DNA of 64,000 nucleotides from Sphingomonas sp. HF-S4. Lineage in GTDB: Bacteria; Pseudomonadota; Alphaproteobacteria; Sphingomonadales; Sphingomonadaceae. The stretch lies in NCBI RefSeq assembly GCF_032911445.1, contig NZ_JAWJEJ010000001.1, forward strand, positions 1,240,001 to 1,304,000, read 5' to 3'. The position numbers and the translations under genes were made by a program. Positions 29,048 through 39,873 of the stretch are shown piece by piece (position 1 is the stretch's first letter; each line of letters begins with the position of its first letter). The notes under the pieces are model-generated. The model saw only the letters and a list, made by a program, of their open reading frames with translations, did no database searches and had not been told where the DNA came from.

Positions 29048-30430
29048 TTGGACTCGCTCGCACTCATCGTCGTCATCGCCGCGCTGCTCGCGGGCCTGGC
29101 CCTTGGCTGGTTCGTCGGCAACCGTGGCGTCGCCCAGGCGCGCGCCGACCGCGACAAGCGCGAAGCTGACTTCAAGGCGGCAATCTCCGACCTCGTCATC
29201 GCCGAGGAGCGCGCCAGCCAGCTCCCCGCGCTGCGCGACGAAAACACGCTCCTCCGCGACGAGCGCGACGAAGCCCGGCTCCAGCTCACCGAACTCCGCA
29301 CCCGGGCGGAGGCCTTCGAAGAGCGGCTGGAGGAGTTCAAGGGCGCGCGCGAGGCGATGGCGGGCCAGTTCCGCGAACTCGCCACCACGATGCTCGGCGA
29401 GACCCAGAAGGCCTTTCTCGAACGCGCCGAGGCCCGCTTCCGGCAATCCGAGGAAGTCGCCGGCCAGAACCTAAAGTCGATGCTCCAGCCGGTCAGCGAT
29501 CGCCTCCAGCGCTATGAGGAGGGCGTCGCCAAGGTCGAGGCCGAGCGCCGCGATGCGTTCGGCGAGCTCAAGGGCCAGATCGAGCAGATGCGGATCGGTC
29601 AGGAGAAGGTCAGCAGCGAAGCCGCCAAGCTGGTCAATTCGCTGCGCAACGCCCCCAAGTCGCGCGGGCGCTGGGGCGAGCAGCAGCTCAAGAACGTGCT
29701 CGAAACCTGCGGCTTGGCCGAGCACACCGACTTCCAGACCGAAGTGAACACGGCGAGCGAGGATGGCGGCCGCCTGCGGCCCGACGCGATCGTCCGCGTC
29801 CCCGGCGGGCGGGCGCTGGTGATCGACGCCAAGGTGTCGCTCAATGCCTATCAGGATGCGTTCGGCGCGGTCGACGAGGGCGAGCGCCATGTCGGCCTCG
29901 CTGCGCACGCCGCTTCGATGAAGGCGCATATCAACGCGCTCGGCAACAAGGCCTATTGGAGCCAGTTCGAGGACGCGCCCGATTATGTGATCATGTTCGT
30001 GCCCGGCGAGCATTTCCTGTCGGCGGCGCTCGAGCACGACCATACCCTGTGGGACTTCGCCTTCGAGAAGCGCGTGCTGCTCGCCACCCCGACCAACCTC
30101 ATCGCGATCGCCCGCACCGTCGCAGCGGTATGGCGCCAGGAAAAGCTCGCCAAGGAAGCCCGGCAGATCGGCGAACTCGGCAAGGAGCTCTACGATCGGC
30201 TCGCCAAGGCGCTGGGCGATCTGCGCGTCGTCGGCAGCGGCCTCAACACCGCGGTCAAGAATTTCAATACCTTCGCCAACAGTCTTGAGACCCGCGCGCT
30301 GGTCAGCGCCCGCAAGCTCAAGGAGCTCAACATCGAGACTGGCGCGCGGGAGATCGAGGCTATTCCGCCGGTCGAGCTCCTGGCCAGCCACGCTGGCGAG
30401 CCAGAAGCGGAATTGAAAGCGGCCGAGTAG
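29048..30430 (+). CDS. rmuC: DNA recombination protein RmuC
   Basis: 460 residues. One N-terminal transmembrane helix (LALIVVIAALLAGLALGWFVG) is followed by a long charged coiled coil (about 40-200) and the RmuC nuclease-fold domain with SRGRWGEQQLKNVLETCGL, PDAIVRVPGGRALVIDAKVSLNAYQ-type PD-(D/E)xK residues, and VMFVPGEHFLSAAL. RmuC limits recombination at inverted repeats. The start is TTG at 29048; TTG is accepted because the first codons lead directly into the membrane helix. Confidence 0.93.
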   Translation: MDSLALIVVIAALLAGLALGWFVGNRGVAQARADRDKREADFKAAISDLVIAEERASQLPALRDENTLLRDERDEARLQLTELRTRAEAFEERLEEFKGAREAMAGQFRELATTMLGETQKAFLERAEARFRQSEEVAGQNLKSMLQPVSDRLQRYEEGVAKVEAERRDAFGELKGQIEQMRIGQEKVSSEAAKLVNSLRNAPKSRGRWGEQQLKNVLETCGLAEHTDFQTEVNTASEDGGRLRPDAIVRVPGGRALVIDAKVSLNAYQDAFGAVDEGERHVGLAAHAASMKAHINALGNKAYWSQFEDAPDYVIMFVPGEHFLSAALEHDHTLWDFAFEKRVLLATPTNLIAIARTVAAVWRQEKLAKEARQIGELGKELYDRLAKALGDLRVVGSGLNTAVKNFNTFANSLETRALVSARKLKELNIETGAREIEAIPPVELLASHAGEPEAELKAAE

Positions 30431-30601
30431 GATCAGGCCGGACCTCGCTTGCCCCCTGGAAGCGAAGGAATTTCATTACGTTACGGCGCGAACGATCGAC
30501 GTCAAGCCCTTGTCCTTACTTACGTATTCGCATCAGGCGTTTGACTTCGCCGGAGTGTTGCGAGATTTCTCGCGCTGCCGGCTTTCAGCGAGGGGGGATC
30601 A

Positions 30602-31486
30602 ATGGCGGGGAAATATTTTTGGCGCCTCGGCGCGCTTGCAGCAGCGACATTGGCAGCTACGCCCGCTGCGGCCGACATGAATTGCTATGCGCCGCAATGG
30701 CAGACCTTGATCGTGCCCTCGCTCGGCGTCTCGGTCGATGTCACGACCGATACGCATATCAGCTATGGATTGGATCAGGGCTACGTCAACGTCGATGTAC
30801 GCGAACGGGGCCGCGCCGGTGCGAAGATCGACGGGCGCTGCAGCAGCTTCAACTATAATGTCACCAACTTCGCTCCGGATTCGATCAGCGACGCAAAGGG
30901 CCTGCTCAAGGCACGCGCCGACGATATCGCGCGCGGCGGGCTCAATGACTTCAAGCTCGTTCGCAACCGTGCACTGACCTTCCAGGGCTCGCCCGCGCAC
31001 GAAGTGATATTCTCGTTCACGACCGACTATTACGGTTCGCCCGCGTCGCATCGCTACCTGCTGGTGGCGCGCGACAACCGGCTCTACGCCTTCGGTTGGG
31101 TGTGGGGCGATGCAGGTGCCGTGCCCGCCGACTCGGGCCGGATATTCAATTCGATCCGCTTCACGGCGCCGGTCGCCGATCCCAACGCCCGCTCGCGCGC
31201 GATGCTAGAAGAGACCATCCTGCTCTACTGGCTGCGCAAGGACTACCCGCAGACCGTCCATATGAGCCCGGCGCTTCGGAAGATCGCCGACCCCAAGCGC
31301 GCCGCCGAGAGCAAGATCGTCGATGACTATGGCTATGTGCAGAAAGCCGATTTCCTGCGCATGGACGGCAGCTATCGCGTGTTCCGCGTCGAGCACACCA
31401 ACGCTATGGTCGACTGGTACGTCATCGACGACGGCAAGCAGATCTCGGCGATAACCTGGAAGAAGGTCCGCGACATCAAGCAATAG
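30602..31486 (+). CDS. Secreted hypothetical protein
   Basis: 294 residues with a Sec signal (WRLGALAAATLAATPAAA, cleavage before DMNCY). The ribosome site AGGGGGGA is strong. I see no known domain: the mature part is rich in beta-strand-like segments with aromatic residues (FNYNVTNFAPDS, RYLLVARDNRLYAFGWVWGD), two cysteines near the N-terminus (DMNCYAPQW, DGRCSSFNY) and a basic end. It stands alone, about 170 bp after rmuC, and faces the META-domain gene across a 5-bp gap. Confidence 0.82.
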   Translation: MAGKYFWRLGALAAATLAATPAAADMNCYAPQWQTLIVPSLGVSVDVTTDTHISYGLDQGYVNVDVRERGRAGAKIDGRCSSFNYNVTNFAPDSISDAKGLLKARADDIARGGLNDFKLVRNRALTFQGSPAHEVIFSFTTDYYGSPASHRYLLVARDNRLYAFGWVWGDAGAVPADSGRIFNSIRFTAPVADPNARSRAMLEETILLYWLRKDYPQTVHMSPALRKIADPKRAAESKIVDDYGYVQKADFLRMDGSYRVFRVEHTNAMVDWYVIDDGKQISAITWKKVRDIKQ

Positions 31487-31491
31487 GCCGC

Positions 31492-32181
31492 TCAGCGCCG
31501 CTCGGCCACCAGTGTCATCGTCCGGCCGCCGGCGCCGCTCAGCACCAGCTTGCCCCCACGGTTGCGGCTCACCGTCACCCGCTCGCCGAGCAGTCGGAGG
31601 ATTGTCGTCTCCTGGACGTTCCTCGCGCGGTCGGCGCACGCCATCTTGGTGCTCGCCAGCGGCCCGGTGGTCAGCCGGCCGCGTTCGAAGCGATAGCTCC
31701 CGTTGAAGCGGTTGCAACTCGCATTGCCCGATACGCGCCCGTCGCGGAACGTCACGCTCGGCGCGGTGCCGCGTGCCACCGGGCGGCCCGACAGCGCCTC
31801 GATACGCCAGGCGCCACCGATCAGGTCGCTATGGGCCGGCGCGGCGAGGTCGCCGCCGCAGCCCTGATAGGTCCGTCCGTCGACCCGCACCGTCACCGTG
31901 TCGCCATAGACGCGGTCGCTCATCCCGTCGCTGCAGCTCTTGTGCACCGTGTTGACGTTGATTCGCCGGGTCTGCCACATCTCGCCGGCAAAGCCGTGGA
32001 TCACCCGCGGCGCCGCGACCGAAACGGTTGGCCGGCCCGGCGCCTCGAAGCGCATCGTCCGCGCGTCGATCGTCAGGCTCCAGAACGGCTCGGTGCCGCT
32101 CGCGCGATAATTGGTCCGCGGCTGGGCGGCGGCTGGCAGGGCAGTGGCGGCGATCAGGCCGGCGGCAAGGATCAGGCGCAT
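31492..32181 (-). CDS. Secreted META domain (HslJ-like) protein
   Basis: 229 residues with a Sec signal (LILAAGLIAATALPAAA). The first half carries a YRASGTEPFWSLTIDARTM-type beta domain seen in COG3650-like proteins; the second half is a META/HslJ domain, with WRIEALSGRPVA, GRVSGNASCNRFNGSYRF and TKMACADRARNVQETTIL. HslJ-like proteins are envelope proteins linked to heat or novobiocin resistance in E. coli. Preceded by an AT-rich 222-bp region that may contain its promoter. Confidence 0.88.
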   Translation of the reverse strand: MRLILAAGLIAATALPAAAQPRTNYRASGTEPFWSLTIDARTMRFEAPGRPTVSVAAPRVIHGFAGEMWQTRRINVNTVHKSCSDGMSDRVYGDTVTVRVDGRTYQGCGGDLAAPAHSDLIGGAWRIEALSGRPVARGTAPSVTFRDGRVSGNASCNRFNGSYRFERGRLTTGPLASTKMACADRARNVQETTILRLLGERVTVSRNRGGKLVLSGAGGRTMTLVAERR

Positions 32182-32403
32182 GGGGTAACTCCTTTCCGCG
32201 AGATTTGCGGTCGCACGGCTGAACCGCGCATGGCCGTAACGATCGGCTGGCGTTCAGGTTCTTGGGTCGCGCTGGCAATATAGGATTTTGTGTGCAAGCC
32301 TTCGCTTGCGCTCTTTGACATGATCGGAAGTAAAACACCGTCCGCGAAACAATATTGCAAACCCTCGCAACAAACGAAAACGTTAAATGCGCAAAGTGCG
32401 AAG
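32182..32403. promoter_or_regulatory. AT-rich intergenic region upstream of the META-domain gene
   Basis: A 222-bp stretch much richer in A and T than the rest of the window, between the trmH-like gene and the META-domain gene (both read on the minus strand). It contains a 6-bp stem GCAAGC-cttc-GCTTGC, a CGCACTTTGCG motif, and clusters such as AAACGTTAAATGCGC. I infer promoter or regulatory function for the META-domain gene; no defined -35/-10 pair convinces me. Confidence 0.4.
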
Positions 32404-33207
32404 TTAAGCGTCGCGAATCCTACTGAGCACCTCATAGGCCATCACTGCGGTGGCGACCGCGGCGTTGAGGCTGTCGGCTTTGCCGAGCATCGGGATCTTG
32501 ACCAGCAGGTCGCATTCCTGCGCCATGAAGTCGGGCATGCCCTGCGCTTCGTTGCCGGTCAGCAGGAAGGTGGGGGCCTGATACTCCCCAGCCTTATAGT
32601 CGTATTCGGTATCGAGGCTGAGCCCCACGAGTTGTCCGGGGCCGTTCCGCAGCCAGGGCACGAACTCCGCCCAGCTCGCTTTGGCGACCGGCACGGTGAA
32701 CAGCGCCCCCATGCTCGCGCGGACCGCCTCGACCGAGAACGGGTCCACGCACTCGTCGAGCAGGATCAGTCCGCCCGCGCCGACTGCGTCGCCGGTGCGC
32801 AGGATCGTGCCGAGATTGCCCGGATCGCGCAGCCGCTCGGCGACCAGCCAGATCGGCGCAGTGCCGGGATCGAGATCGGCGAGCCCCAGCGCGAATTCGG
32901 GATAGACGCCGACCACCGCGCCGGGATTGTCCTTGCCCGATAGCTTGGAGAGGATGTCGGCATTGGTCTCGATCGCCTCGCCGCCGGCGGCCTCGGTCGC
33001 CTCGACCAGCGCGCGGACCAGTGGGTGGTTCGCCATGTCGCGCGCGAAGAACAGATAGTCCGGGATCCGACCGGCCTCGCTCGCCTCGGTAAGGATGCGC
33101 AGCCCCTCGGCAAGGAACAGCCCTTCCTCGCGCCGGTGCCGCTTGTCGCGCAGGTTGCGGACACGCTTGATGAGCGGATTGGAAAAGGCGGTTATCTCGC
33201 GAGGCAT
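32404..33207 (-). CDS. TrmH/SpoU family RNA 2'-O-methyltransferase
   Basis: 267 residues. An N-terminal substrate-binding region (SNPLIKRVRNLRDKRHRREEGLFLAEGLRIL) precedes the knotted SPOUT domain with AERLRDPGNLGTILRTGDAVGAGGLIL, AVRASMGALFTVPV and the LLTGNEAQGMPD motif. These enzymes methylate ribose 2'-O of rRNA or tRNA; the specific target is not evident. It is alone on the minus strand, 30 bp upstream of which lies the HPr gene (same strand). Confidence 0.92.
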   Translation of the reverse strand: MPREITAFSNPLIKRVRNLRDKRHRREEGLFLAEGLRILTEASEAGRIPDYLFFARDMANHPLVRALVEATEAAGGEAIETNADILSKLSGKDNPGAVVGVYPEFALGLADLDPGTAPIWLVAERLRDPGNLGTILRTGDAVGAGGLILLDECVDPFSVEAVRASMGALFTVPVAKASWAEFVPWLRNGPGQLVGLSLDTEYDYKAGEYQAPTFLLTGNEAQGMPDFMAQECDLLVKIPMLGKADSLNAAVATAVMAYEVLSRIRDA

Positions 33208-33238
33208 GGCACCCCTTAGCGAGTAGCGGGCAGGAGGG

Positions 33239-33511
33239 CTATTCCTCGCCGAAGCGCGCCTCGACCAGCTCGACCAGCGCCTGCACGGCGGCGTCGGCGC
33301 CTTCGCCCTCGGCGCTGATCGTGATCGTGTCGCCCTTGGCGGCGCCGAGCATCATCAGGTCGAGGATCGAGGTGCCCGAAGCGCTGGCGCCGTCCTTCTC
33401 GACGGTGAGCTCGACGGGCTGGTTGGTCGCCAATGTCACGAACGCCATGCTGGCACGGGCGTGCAGGCCGCGGCGGTTCTCGATCATCACGGTGCGAATC
33501 GACCGGCTCAC
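33239..33511 (-). CDS. ptsH: Phosphocarrier protein HPr
   Basis: 90 residues. The phosphorylated histidine is H17 (GLHARASMAFVTLA) and a candidate regulatory serine is S48 in SGTSILDLMML, the site that HPr kinase would modify. In alphaproteobacteria lacking sugar permeases HPr serves mainly in regulation. It overlaps the EIIA gene by 4 bp and is the last gene of the chvI-chvG-hprK-rapZ-EIIA-HPr array. Confidence 0.95.
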   Translation of the reverse strand: MSRSIRTVMIENRRGLHARASMAFVTLATNQPVELTVEKDGASASGTSILDLMMLGAAKGDTITISAEGEGADAAVQALVELVEARFGEE

Positions 33512-33915
33512 GCGGCGGCTTCCCCCAGCACCTCGGATGCGACGGTAATGTATTTCCGCCCCGCGTCGCGCGCAGCGGCGACGGCTTCGGTGACCTTCAT
33601 CGTCTTGCGCGCGCTGCCCAGCCGGATCAGCATCGGCAGGTTGATGCCGGCGATCACTTCGATCCGGCCGGCTTCCATCAGCGAGATGGCGAGGTTCGAG
33701 GGCGTGCCGCCGAACAGGTCGCTGAGCACGATCACTCCGCGGCCCTCGTCGACTCGCCCGATCGCCGCGGCGATGTCGGCGCGGCGGGCTTCCATATCGT
33801 CTTCGGGGCCGATCGAGATCGGTTCGATCCGTTCCTGCTTGCCGACTACATGTTCCATCGCGACCACGAACTCCTCGGCGAGTCGTCCGTGCGTCACGAG
33901 CACCAAACCAATCAT
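33508..33915 (-). CDS. PTS system EIIA component, mannose/fructose type
   Basis: 135 residues of the EIIA-Man fold. The phospho-histidine is H9 in LVLVTHGRLAEEF; a second conserved region is GVIVLSDLFGGTPSNLAISLM. There is no EIIB, EIIC or EIID, so transport is unlikely; it is expected to receive phosphate from HPr and act as a regulator. It starts 1 bp after the rapZ stop and overlaps HPr by 4 bp. Confidence 0.94.
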   Translation of the reverse strand: MIGLVLVTHGRLAEEFVVAMEHVVGKQERIEPISIGPEDDMEARRADIAAAIGRVDEGRGVIVLSDLFGGTPSNLAISLMEAGRIEVIAGINLPMLIRLGSARKTMKVTEAVAAARDAGRKYITVASEVLGEAAA

Positions 33916-33916
33916 C

Positions 33917-34855
33917 TCAAACTCCGCCCCCTGAAATGGTCACCGGGGCCCCTTCCAGCGAGTCCTGCGGCGCGGTCTGCAAATCGCGGTGGGTCACCGT
34001 GGGCGAAAATCCTTCCTCGCGCAACCGCCGCGCCATCCGCTCGGCGACGTGAACCGAGCGGTGGCGGCCCCCCGTACACCCGAATGCGGCGGTAACATAT
34101 GCCTTTCCTTCGGCCTGATAGCGCGGCAGCAGCAGCAGCAGCAGCGCTTCGATCTGGGCCATCGCCTGGGCATAGGCAGGATCGTCGGCGATATAGGCCG
34201 AGACATCGGCGTCCTGGCCGGTCCCAGGGCGCAGCCCCTGGACCCAATGCGGATTGCGCAGGAAGCGCATGTCGAAAACCAGGTCGGCATCGCGCGGCAG
34301 GCCACGGGCGAAACCGAACGAGGCGATGGTCAGCACGGTCTTGCCCAGCCCGTCCCCCGCGAAGGTGTGCCGGATCTGCTGCTGGAGCTCGTTGGTGGAG
34401 AGCGTGGTGGTGTCGATCAACCGGTTCGACCAGCGGCGCAGCGGCATCAGCAGCTCGCGCTCCCGGGCGATGCCGTCGCGCGCCGGGCGATCCTGCGCGA
34501 GCGGGTGGCGACGGCGGGTCTCAGAATAGCGGCGCTCGAGCTCGGCGCCGTCGCATTCGAGGAACAGCGTGCCGAGCTGATAGCCTTCCTGCGCGCTCAA
34601 CTTCTTGACGCGCTGGACGACGCTCTCGGCATCGAAGCCACGGGTCTGGCTGCCGATGCCGAGCGCGAGCGGGCGATCGTCGTCGCCATCGGCACCCTCG
34701 CCCTGCGGCGTGTCGAGCAGGCGGTGGAGGAGGAGGAGGGGGAGGTTGTCGGCGGTTTCCCAGCCCAGATCCTCGAGCGTCCGGAGCACGGTCGACTTGC
34801 CGGCCCCCGACATGCCGGTAACCAGCAGGATCTGCTTGGGTCGCCGCCGGTTCAC
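33917..34855 (-). CDS. rapZ: RNase adapter protein RapZ
   Basis: 312 residues. P-loop ATPase motif GMSGAGKST with Lys20, then ADNLPLLLLHRLL, FLECDGAELERRYSETRRRHPL, a C-terminal FAYGFA-like FGFARGLPRDADLVFDMRFLRNPHW, and FGCTGGRHRSVHVAERMA. In enterobacteria RapZ controls GlmS through small RNAs; in alphaproteobacteria that RNA target is not established. Its start overlaps hprK by 4 bp. Confidence 0.95.
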   Translation of the reverse strand: MNRRRPKQILLVTGMSGAGKSTVLRTLEDLGWETADNLPLLLLHRLLDTPQGEGADGDDDRPLALGIGSQTRGFDAESVVQRVKKLSAQEGYQLGTLFLECDGAELERRYSETRRRHPLAQDRPARDGIARERELLMPLRRWSNRLIDTTTLSTNELQQQIRHTFAGDGLGKTVLTIASFGFARGLPRDADLVFDMRFLRNPHWVQGLRPGTGQDADVSAYIADDPAYAQAMAQIEALLLLLLPRYQAEGKAYVTAAFGCTGGRHRSVHVAERMARRLREEGFSPTVTHRDLQTAPQDSLEGAPVTISGGGV

Positions 34856-35298
34856 TTGGTGGACTGTTTGAGCGCGAGTTCGACCTTGATCGGCGCCGAA
34901 GGCTCGAGCGCGGCGAGCGCGAGCACGGGCACGTCGATCCCGGCGATGCGCCGCGTGCGCGAATCCTCGGGAAAGGGTGGTGGGGCATCGAGAATGACGA
35001 TCAGCAGGTTCACGGGAACGCGCTCCTCACTCGGCATCTCGACAATGCCCAGCCCGCGCACTTCGATCCGTCCGGCGAGGTGCGGCGGCGCGCAGGCGAG
35101 CAATTCGCCGCTGCTGCGCTGGCAGATCACCTGGCCGTCGGAGACGAGCGCCGCGCCGCGATCGATCAGCCGCAGCGCGAGATCGGACTTGCCCTCGCCC
35201 GATCGCCCCTCGATCAGCACCGCGCGCCCGCCGATCGCGACGCAGGCGCCGTGCACCGTCTCCGAAGAGACTTCGGGAAGCCGGATCTCGGGCGGCAT
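34852..35298 (-). CDS. hprK: HPr kinase/phosphatase (short alphaproteobacterial form)
   Basis: 148 residues, about half the length of Firmicutes HprK: only the C-terminal catalytic half is present. The P-loop is GRSGEGKSD with Lys37, followed by DLALRLIDRGAALVSDGQVIC (ligand acidic residues) and GRIEVRGLGIVEMP. It would phosphorylate Ser48 of HPr. The short form is usual in alphaproteobacteria, so this is not a broken gene. Its ATG shares one base with the chvG stop. Confidence 0.93.
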   Translation of the reverse strand: MPPEIRLPEVSSETVHGACVAIGGRAVLIEGRSGEGKSDLALRLIDRGAALVSDGQVICQRSSGELLACAPPHLAGRIEVRGLGIVEMPSEERVPVNLLIVILDAPPPFPEDSRTRRIAGIDVPVLALAALEPSAPIKVELALKQSTK

Positions 35299-36872
35299 CA
35301 GTCGCGCTCCACCAGCGGCAATCGCACCACGAAGCGGGCGCCGCTCACTCGATCTTCTCGTGTTTCCACCGAAATGCTCCCCTGATGGCCCTCGACAATG
35401 GTCCTCGCGATGGCAAGCCCTAGCCCCGAATGCTGACCAAAGGCTTCACTTTCGGGACGTACCGAATGGAAGCGCCGGAAAATCGCCTCGCGCGCTTCCT
35501 CGGGCACGCCCGGGCCTTCGTCGGCGACGCGCACGACCAGCATCTCACCCTCGTTGATCGCCGAGATCGTGATCAGGCCGTTCCTGGGCGAGAAGGACAC
35601 GGCGTTGTCGATCAAATTCTCGAACACGCGTTCGAGCCGGGCGCCTTCGCCAAGTACCGAGAGCGCGATGCCGGGGCGGCGATCGAACACGATGCGGATG
35701 CCGTCGGGCAGTCCACGCGTCTCGCGCTGGTCGAGCAGTCCCTCGAGCATTGCGCCCACATCGACACGCTCGAAGGTGGCGCGACTGAGCTGCGCATCGA
35801 GCCGCGAGGCGTCCGAGATGTCGGTAATCAGCCGATCGAGCCGGTGGACGTCGTCGCGGACGATCTCAAGCAGCTGCGCCTGGAGCGCGGGATCCTTGAC
35901 CTTGGTCAGCCCCTCCACTGCGGAGCGCAGCGAGGCGAGGGGGTTCTTGAGCTCGTGCGTCACGTCCGCGGCGAAGCTCTCGGTCGCGTCGATCCGCGCG
36001 CGCAGCGCCTGGCTCATGTCCGAGATGGCGCGCGCGAGCATGCCGATCTCGTCGCTACGTTCGGGCAACCGCGGTACCACGACTTCGCGCGCGCGCCCCA
36101 GGCGGACGCGCACGGCGGCGCGAGCGAGCCGGCGCAGTGGCCGCACGATCGTACGCGCAAGGAACAGCGAGAGCAGGATCGAGACCATCGCCACGATCGC
36201 CAGCACGACGCTCAACCGGAAGCGCTCGAGCCGCACCGTCTGGGTAATGTCGCGCGCATTGACCGTCGTCATCACCACGCCGAGCTGGGTGATCGGCGCC
36301 GCGGCGGTAATGATCGGCGTTCGATCGGGCGCGCGCCAGACGGTGGCCGGCGTGCCCAGCGTCTCGCGCGCGGTGCGGACGTCGGGCCAGTCGAGCCCGC
36401 GGTCGCGCCGGCGCTCGCGGTACAAGGGTGCGCGGTCGGCGCCGGCCACCGTGTCGATCACGGCGTCGAGGAAGCGCGCGGTGGTCTGGTTGGGCGGATC
36501 CTTGTCGGGATCGCGCAGCACGAGGTTGCGCAGGCCCAGATCGTGGCTGTCGGTGATGAGCACGCCGTCCTCGTCGAACAGCCGGATTCGCGTGCCGGTG
36601 TCGCGCGCGAGGCTGAGCACGAGCAGGTCGCGGCGCTCGGGCGTCGCCGAGGCGACCGCCTGCGCGATCAGCCGGACCTCGCCGCGCGCCTGGGCCACGC
36701 GGCTGTCGACGATCCGGCTGCGATAGGAGTCGAGGTAGAAGAACCCGCTGCCGAGCAGCGCGAGCGCAAAGATGTTGACCGCCAGGATCCTCGGGGTGAG
36801 GCTGACGCGGCTCGACCATTTGAGCGCAAGATCGCGCTCGTTACTCGTCCGAGAAGCGATAACCGGCGCCAT
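35298..36872 (-). CDS. chvG: Sensor histidine kinase ChvG (ExoS-like)
   Basis: About 524 residues. Order: first membrane helix ([21 protein letters not shown]), a periplasmic sensor of about 170 residues, a second membrane helix ([20 protein letters not shown]), HAMP, a HisKA domain with [17 protein letters not shown] and His about 306, and an HATPase domain with [11 protein letters not shown] and [14 protein letters not shown]. ChvG/ChvI responds to acid and envelope stress in related bacteria. The start ATG 36872 overlaps the end of chvI by 32 bp, implying coupling; an ATG at 36890 is an alternative. Confidence 0.94.
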   Translation of the reverse strand: MAPVIASRTSNERDLALKWSSRVSLTPRILAVNIFALALLGSGFFYLDSYRSRIVDSRVAQARGEVRLIAQAVASATPERRDLLVLSLARDTGTRIRLFDEDGVLITDSHDLGLRNLVLRDPDKDPPNQTTARFLDAVIDTVAGADRAPLYRERRRDRGLDWPDVRTARETLGTPATVWRAPDRTPIITAAAPITQLGVVMTTVNARDITQTVRLERFRLSVVLAIVAMVSILLSLFLARTIVRPLRRLARAAVRVRLGRAREVVVPRLPERSDEIGMLARAISDMSQALRARIDATESFAADVTHELKNPLASLRSAVEGLTKVKDPALQAQLLEIVRDDVHRLDRLITDISDASRLDAQLSRATFERVDVGAMLEGLLDQRETRGLPDGIRIVFDRRPGIALSVLGEGARLERVFENLIDNAVSFSPRNGLITISAINEGEMLVVRVADEGPGVPEEAREAIFRRFHSVRPESEAFGQHSGLGLAIARTIVEGHQGSISVETREDRVSGARFVVRLPLVERD

Positions 36873-37548
36873 AGAGCGTCTCGATAGCATCGAACTCGGG
36901 ATCGACCTGCCGGAATTTGCGCCGCACGCGCTTGATATGGCTGTCTATGGTCCGGTCGTCGACATAGATGTCGTCCTGATAGGCGGCGTCCATCAGCTGG
37001 TTGCGCGTCTTGACGATGCCCGGCCGCTGCGCGAGCGTCTCGAGGATCAGGAATTCGGTGACGGTCAGCGTCACGTTGGTGCCGCCCCAGGTCACTCGGT
37101 GGCGCGCCGGATCCATCACCAGCCGGCCGCGCTCAAGGCTCTCCGCCGGCTCCTGAGGACCGCCCTCGGCATTCGGCTGGGCCGGTTCGGTGCGGCGCAG
37201 GATCGCCCGGATGCGTGCGATCAGCAGCCGCTGGCTGAACGGCTTGGCGATATAGTCGTCGGCGCCCATCGCGAGGCCAAGCGCCTCGTCGAGCTCGTCG
37301 TCCTTGCTGGTCAGGAAGATGACGGGGATCGCGCTTTTCTCGCGCAGCCGGCGGAGCAGCTCGAGCCCGTCCATCTTGGGCATCTTGATGTCGAGCACCG
37401 CCAGATCGGGCGGGTTCTCGATCAGCGCCTTGAGCGCGCTTTCGCCGTCCGAATAGACGCGCGTCAGGAACCCTTCGGTCTGGAGCGCGATCGAGACCGA
37501 GGTCAGGATGTTGCGGTCGTCATCGACCAACGCGATCGTCGCGGTCAT
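36841..37548 (-). CDS. chvI: Response regulator ChvI
   Basis: 235 residues: a receiver domain with acceptor D53 ([17 protein letters not shown]), Thr of IFLTSKDD and Lys of IAKPF, then a winged-helix output domain with [30 protein letters not shown] and [24 protein letters not shown]. This OmpR-type regulator pairs with ChvG downstream. The ATG at 37548 starts the receiver; an earlier frame is non-homologous. Divergent from pckA, whose homologues are ChvI-controlled in some alphaproteobacteria. Confidence 0.95.
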   Translation of the reverse strand: MTATIALVDDDRNILTSVSIALQTEGFLTRVYSDGESALKALIENPPDLAVLDIKMPKMDGLELLRRLREKSAIPVIFLTSKDDELDEALGLAMGADDYIAKPFSQRLLIARIRAILRRTEPAQPNAEGGPQEPAESLERGRLVMDPARHRVTWGGTNVTLTVTEFLILETLAQRPGIVKTRNQLMDAAYQDDIYVDDRTIDSHIKRVRRKFRQVDPEFDAIETLYGAGYRFSDE

Positions 37549-37727
37549 CCGGGCAAGCGTACGTGGCTTTGAAGCATCACTGCACGGGGTAAAGCAAAGT
37601 GGCGTCCGGCTCAATCGGTTGACAACGCTTACCCGGATTGACGCCCTCGGCGCGCGCTGCCTAAGCCCCATGTCATTGATAACGCGGCCCCGCCTCCGGG
37701 AAGGGGTTCGCGACCTTGGAGGTTTGG

Positions 37728-39344
<1,617 letters not shown>

Positions 39345-39358
39345 CGCTGGAGGAACGG

Positions 39359-39387
39359 CGCGGGTTCGCTGGCTGGGCGAGCCCGCG
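39359..39387 (+). terminator. Hairpin after pckA
   Basis: An 11-bp stem (39359-39369 with 39377-39387, including one G-U pair) with a 7-base loop lies 15 bp after the pckA stop. There is no T tract in either direction, so factor-independent termination is uncertain. It also lies just beyond the 3' end of the convergent 49-residue gene. Confidence 0.45.
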
Positions 39388-39395
39388 TCGCGCGA

Positions 39396-39545
39396 TCAGG
39401 GAAGCGTGCAGCCGATATCTTGGACGAGCGTATCCCAGATCCACTCGGCGACCGAGCATGGCCGCACCTGCTGCTTGGGGAAGACGAAGGAAAGGGTGGG
39501 TGCCAGCGCGGCGGCAAGCGCAAAGGCCAGGCTGATAGTCTTCAT
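39396..39545 (-). CDS. Small secreted protein, 49 residues
   Basis: A small gene with a credible signal peptide (MKTISLAFALAAALAPTLS) and a mature part of about 30 residues containing two cysteines and several tryptophans (VRPCSVAEWIWDTLVQD, then IGCTLP at the C-terminus). The AGGGGA ribosome site stands 6-8 bases before the ATG, which supports it as genuine. No known family. It is convergent with pckA and divergent from the 66-residue gene at 39673. Confidence 0.6.
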   Translation of the reverse strand: MKTISLAFALAAALAPTLSFVFPKQQVRPCSVAEWIWDTLVQDIGCTLP

Positions 39546-39672
39546 GATCGATCCCCTACATCGATGAGGATCGCAGCGTTCCTGCATTTTTACTTGGCGT
39601 CAACCATGTTCGCGAACCCTGTTTGCTGCCGTCGTTGCTATAAGAAGGGAGTAACTGCGTAGGGATCACCAG

Positions 39673-39873
39673 GTGAAGTTCATTTCCTTGAAGGCTATCA
39701 ACGGCGAGCCGATCCTCGTCAACGTAACCGCCGTCCGCACGGTATCCTCGATCGACCTCGCCGGCGTCGAGATGGGCGTGATCGGCTTCGACAAGGCACA
39801 CGAAGTCGTGGTCAGCTCGACCGTTGCCGAAGTCACTGCGGCGATCGAAGCGCTCGGCGAAGCGATCGGCTGA
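39673..39873 (+). CDS. Small hypothetical protein, 66 residues
   Basis: Starts at GTG with an AGGGA ribosome site 8 bases upstream. No signal peptide or membrane segment. The sequence (KFISLKAINGEPILVNVTAVRTV, then DKAHEVVVSSTVAEVTAAIEAL) looks like a small beta-alpha protein resembling short flagellar or phage-like domains of the 'PRD' kind, but I do not assign a family. It ends one base before the stop codon of the convergent monooxygenase-like gene. Confidence 0.6.
   Translation: MKFISLKAINGEPILVNVTAVRTVSSIDLAGVEMGVIGFDKAHEVVVSSTVAEVTAAIEALGEAIG

Noticed and set aside
34852..35298. hprK as a truncated pseudogene
   Set aside because: At 148 residues it is half the Firmicutes length, but the alphaproteobacterial form is normally short and the P-loop is intact.
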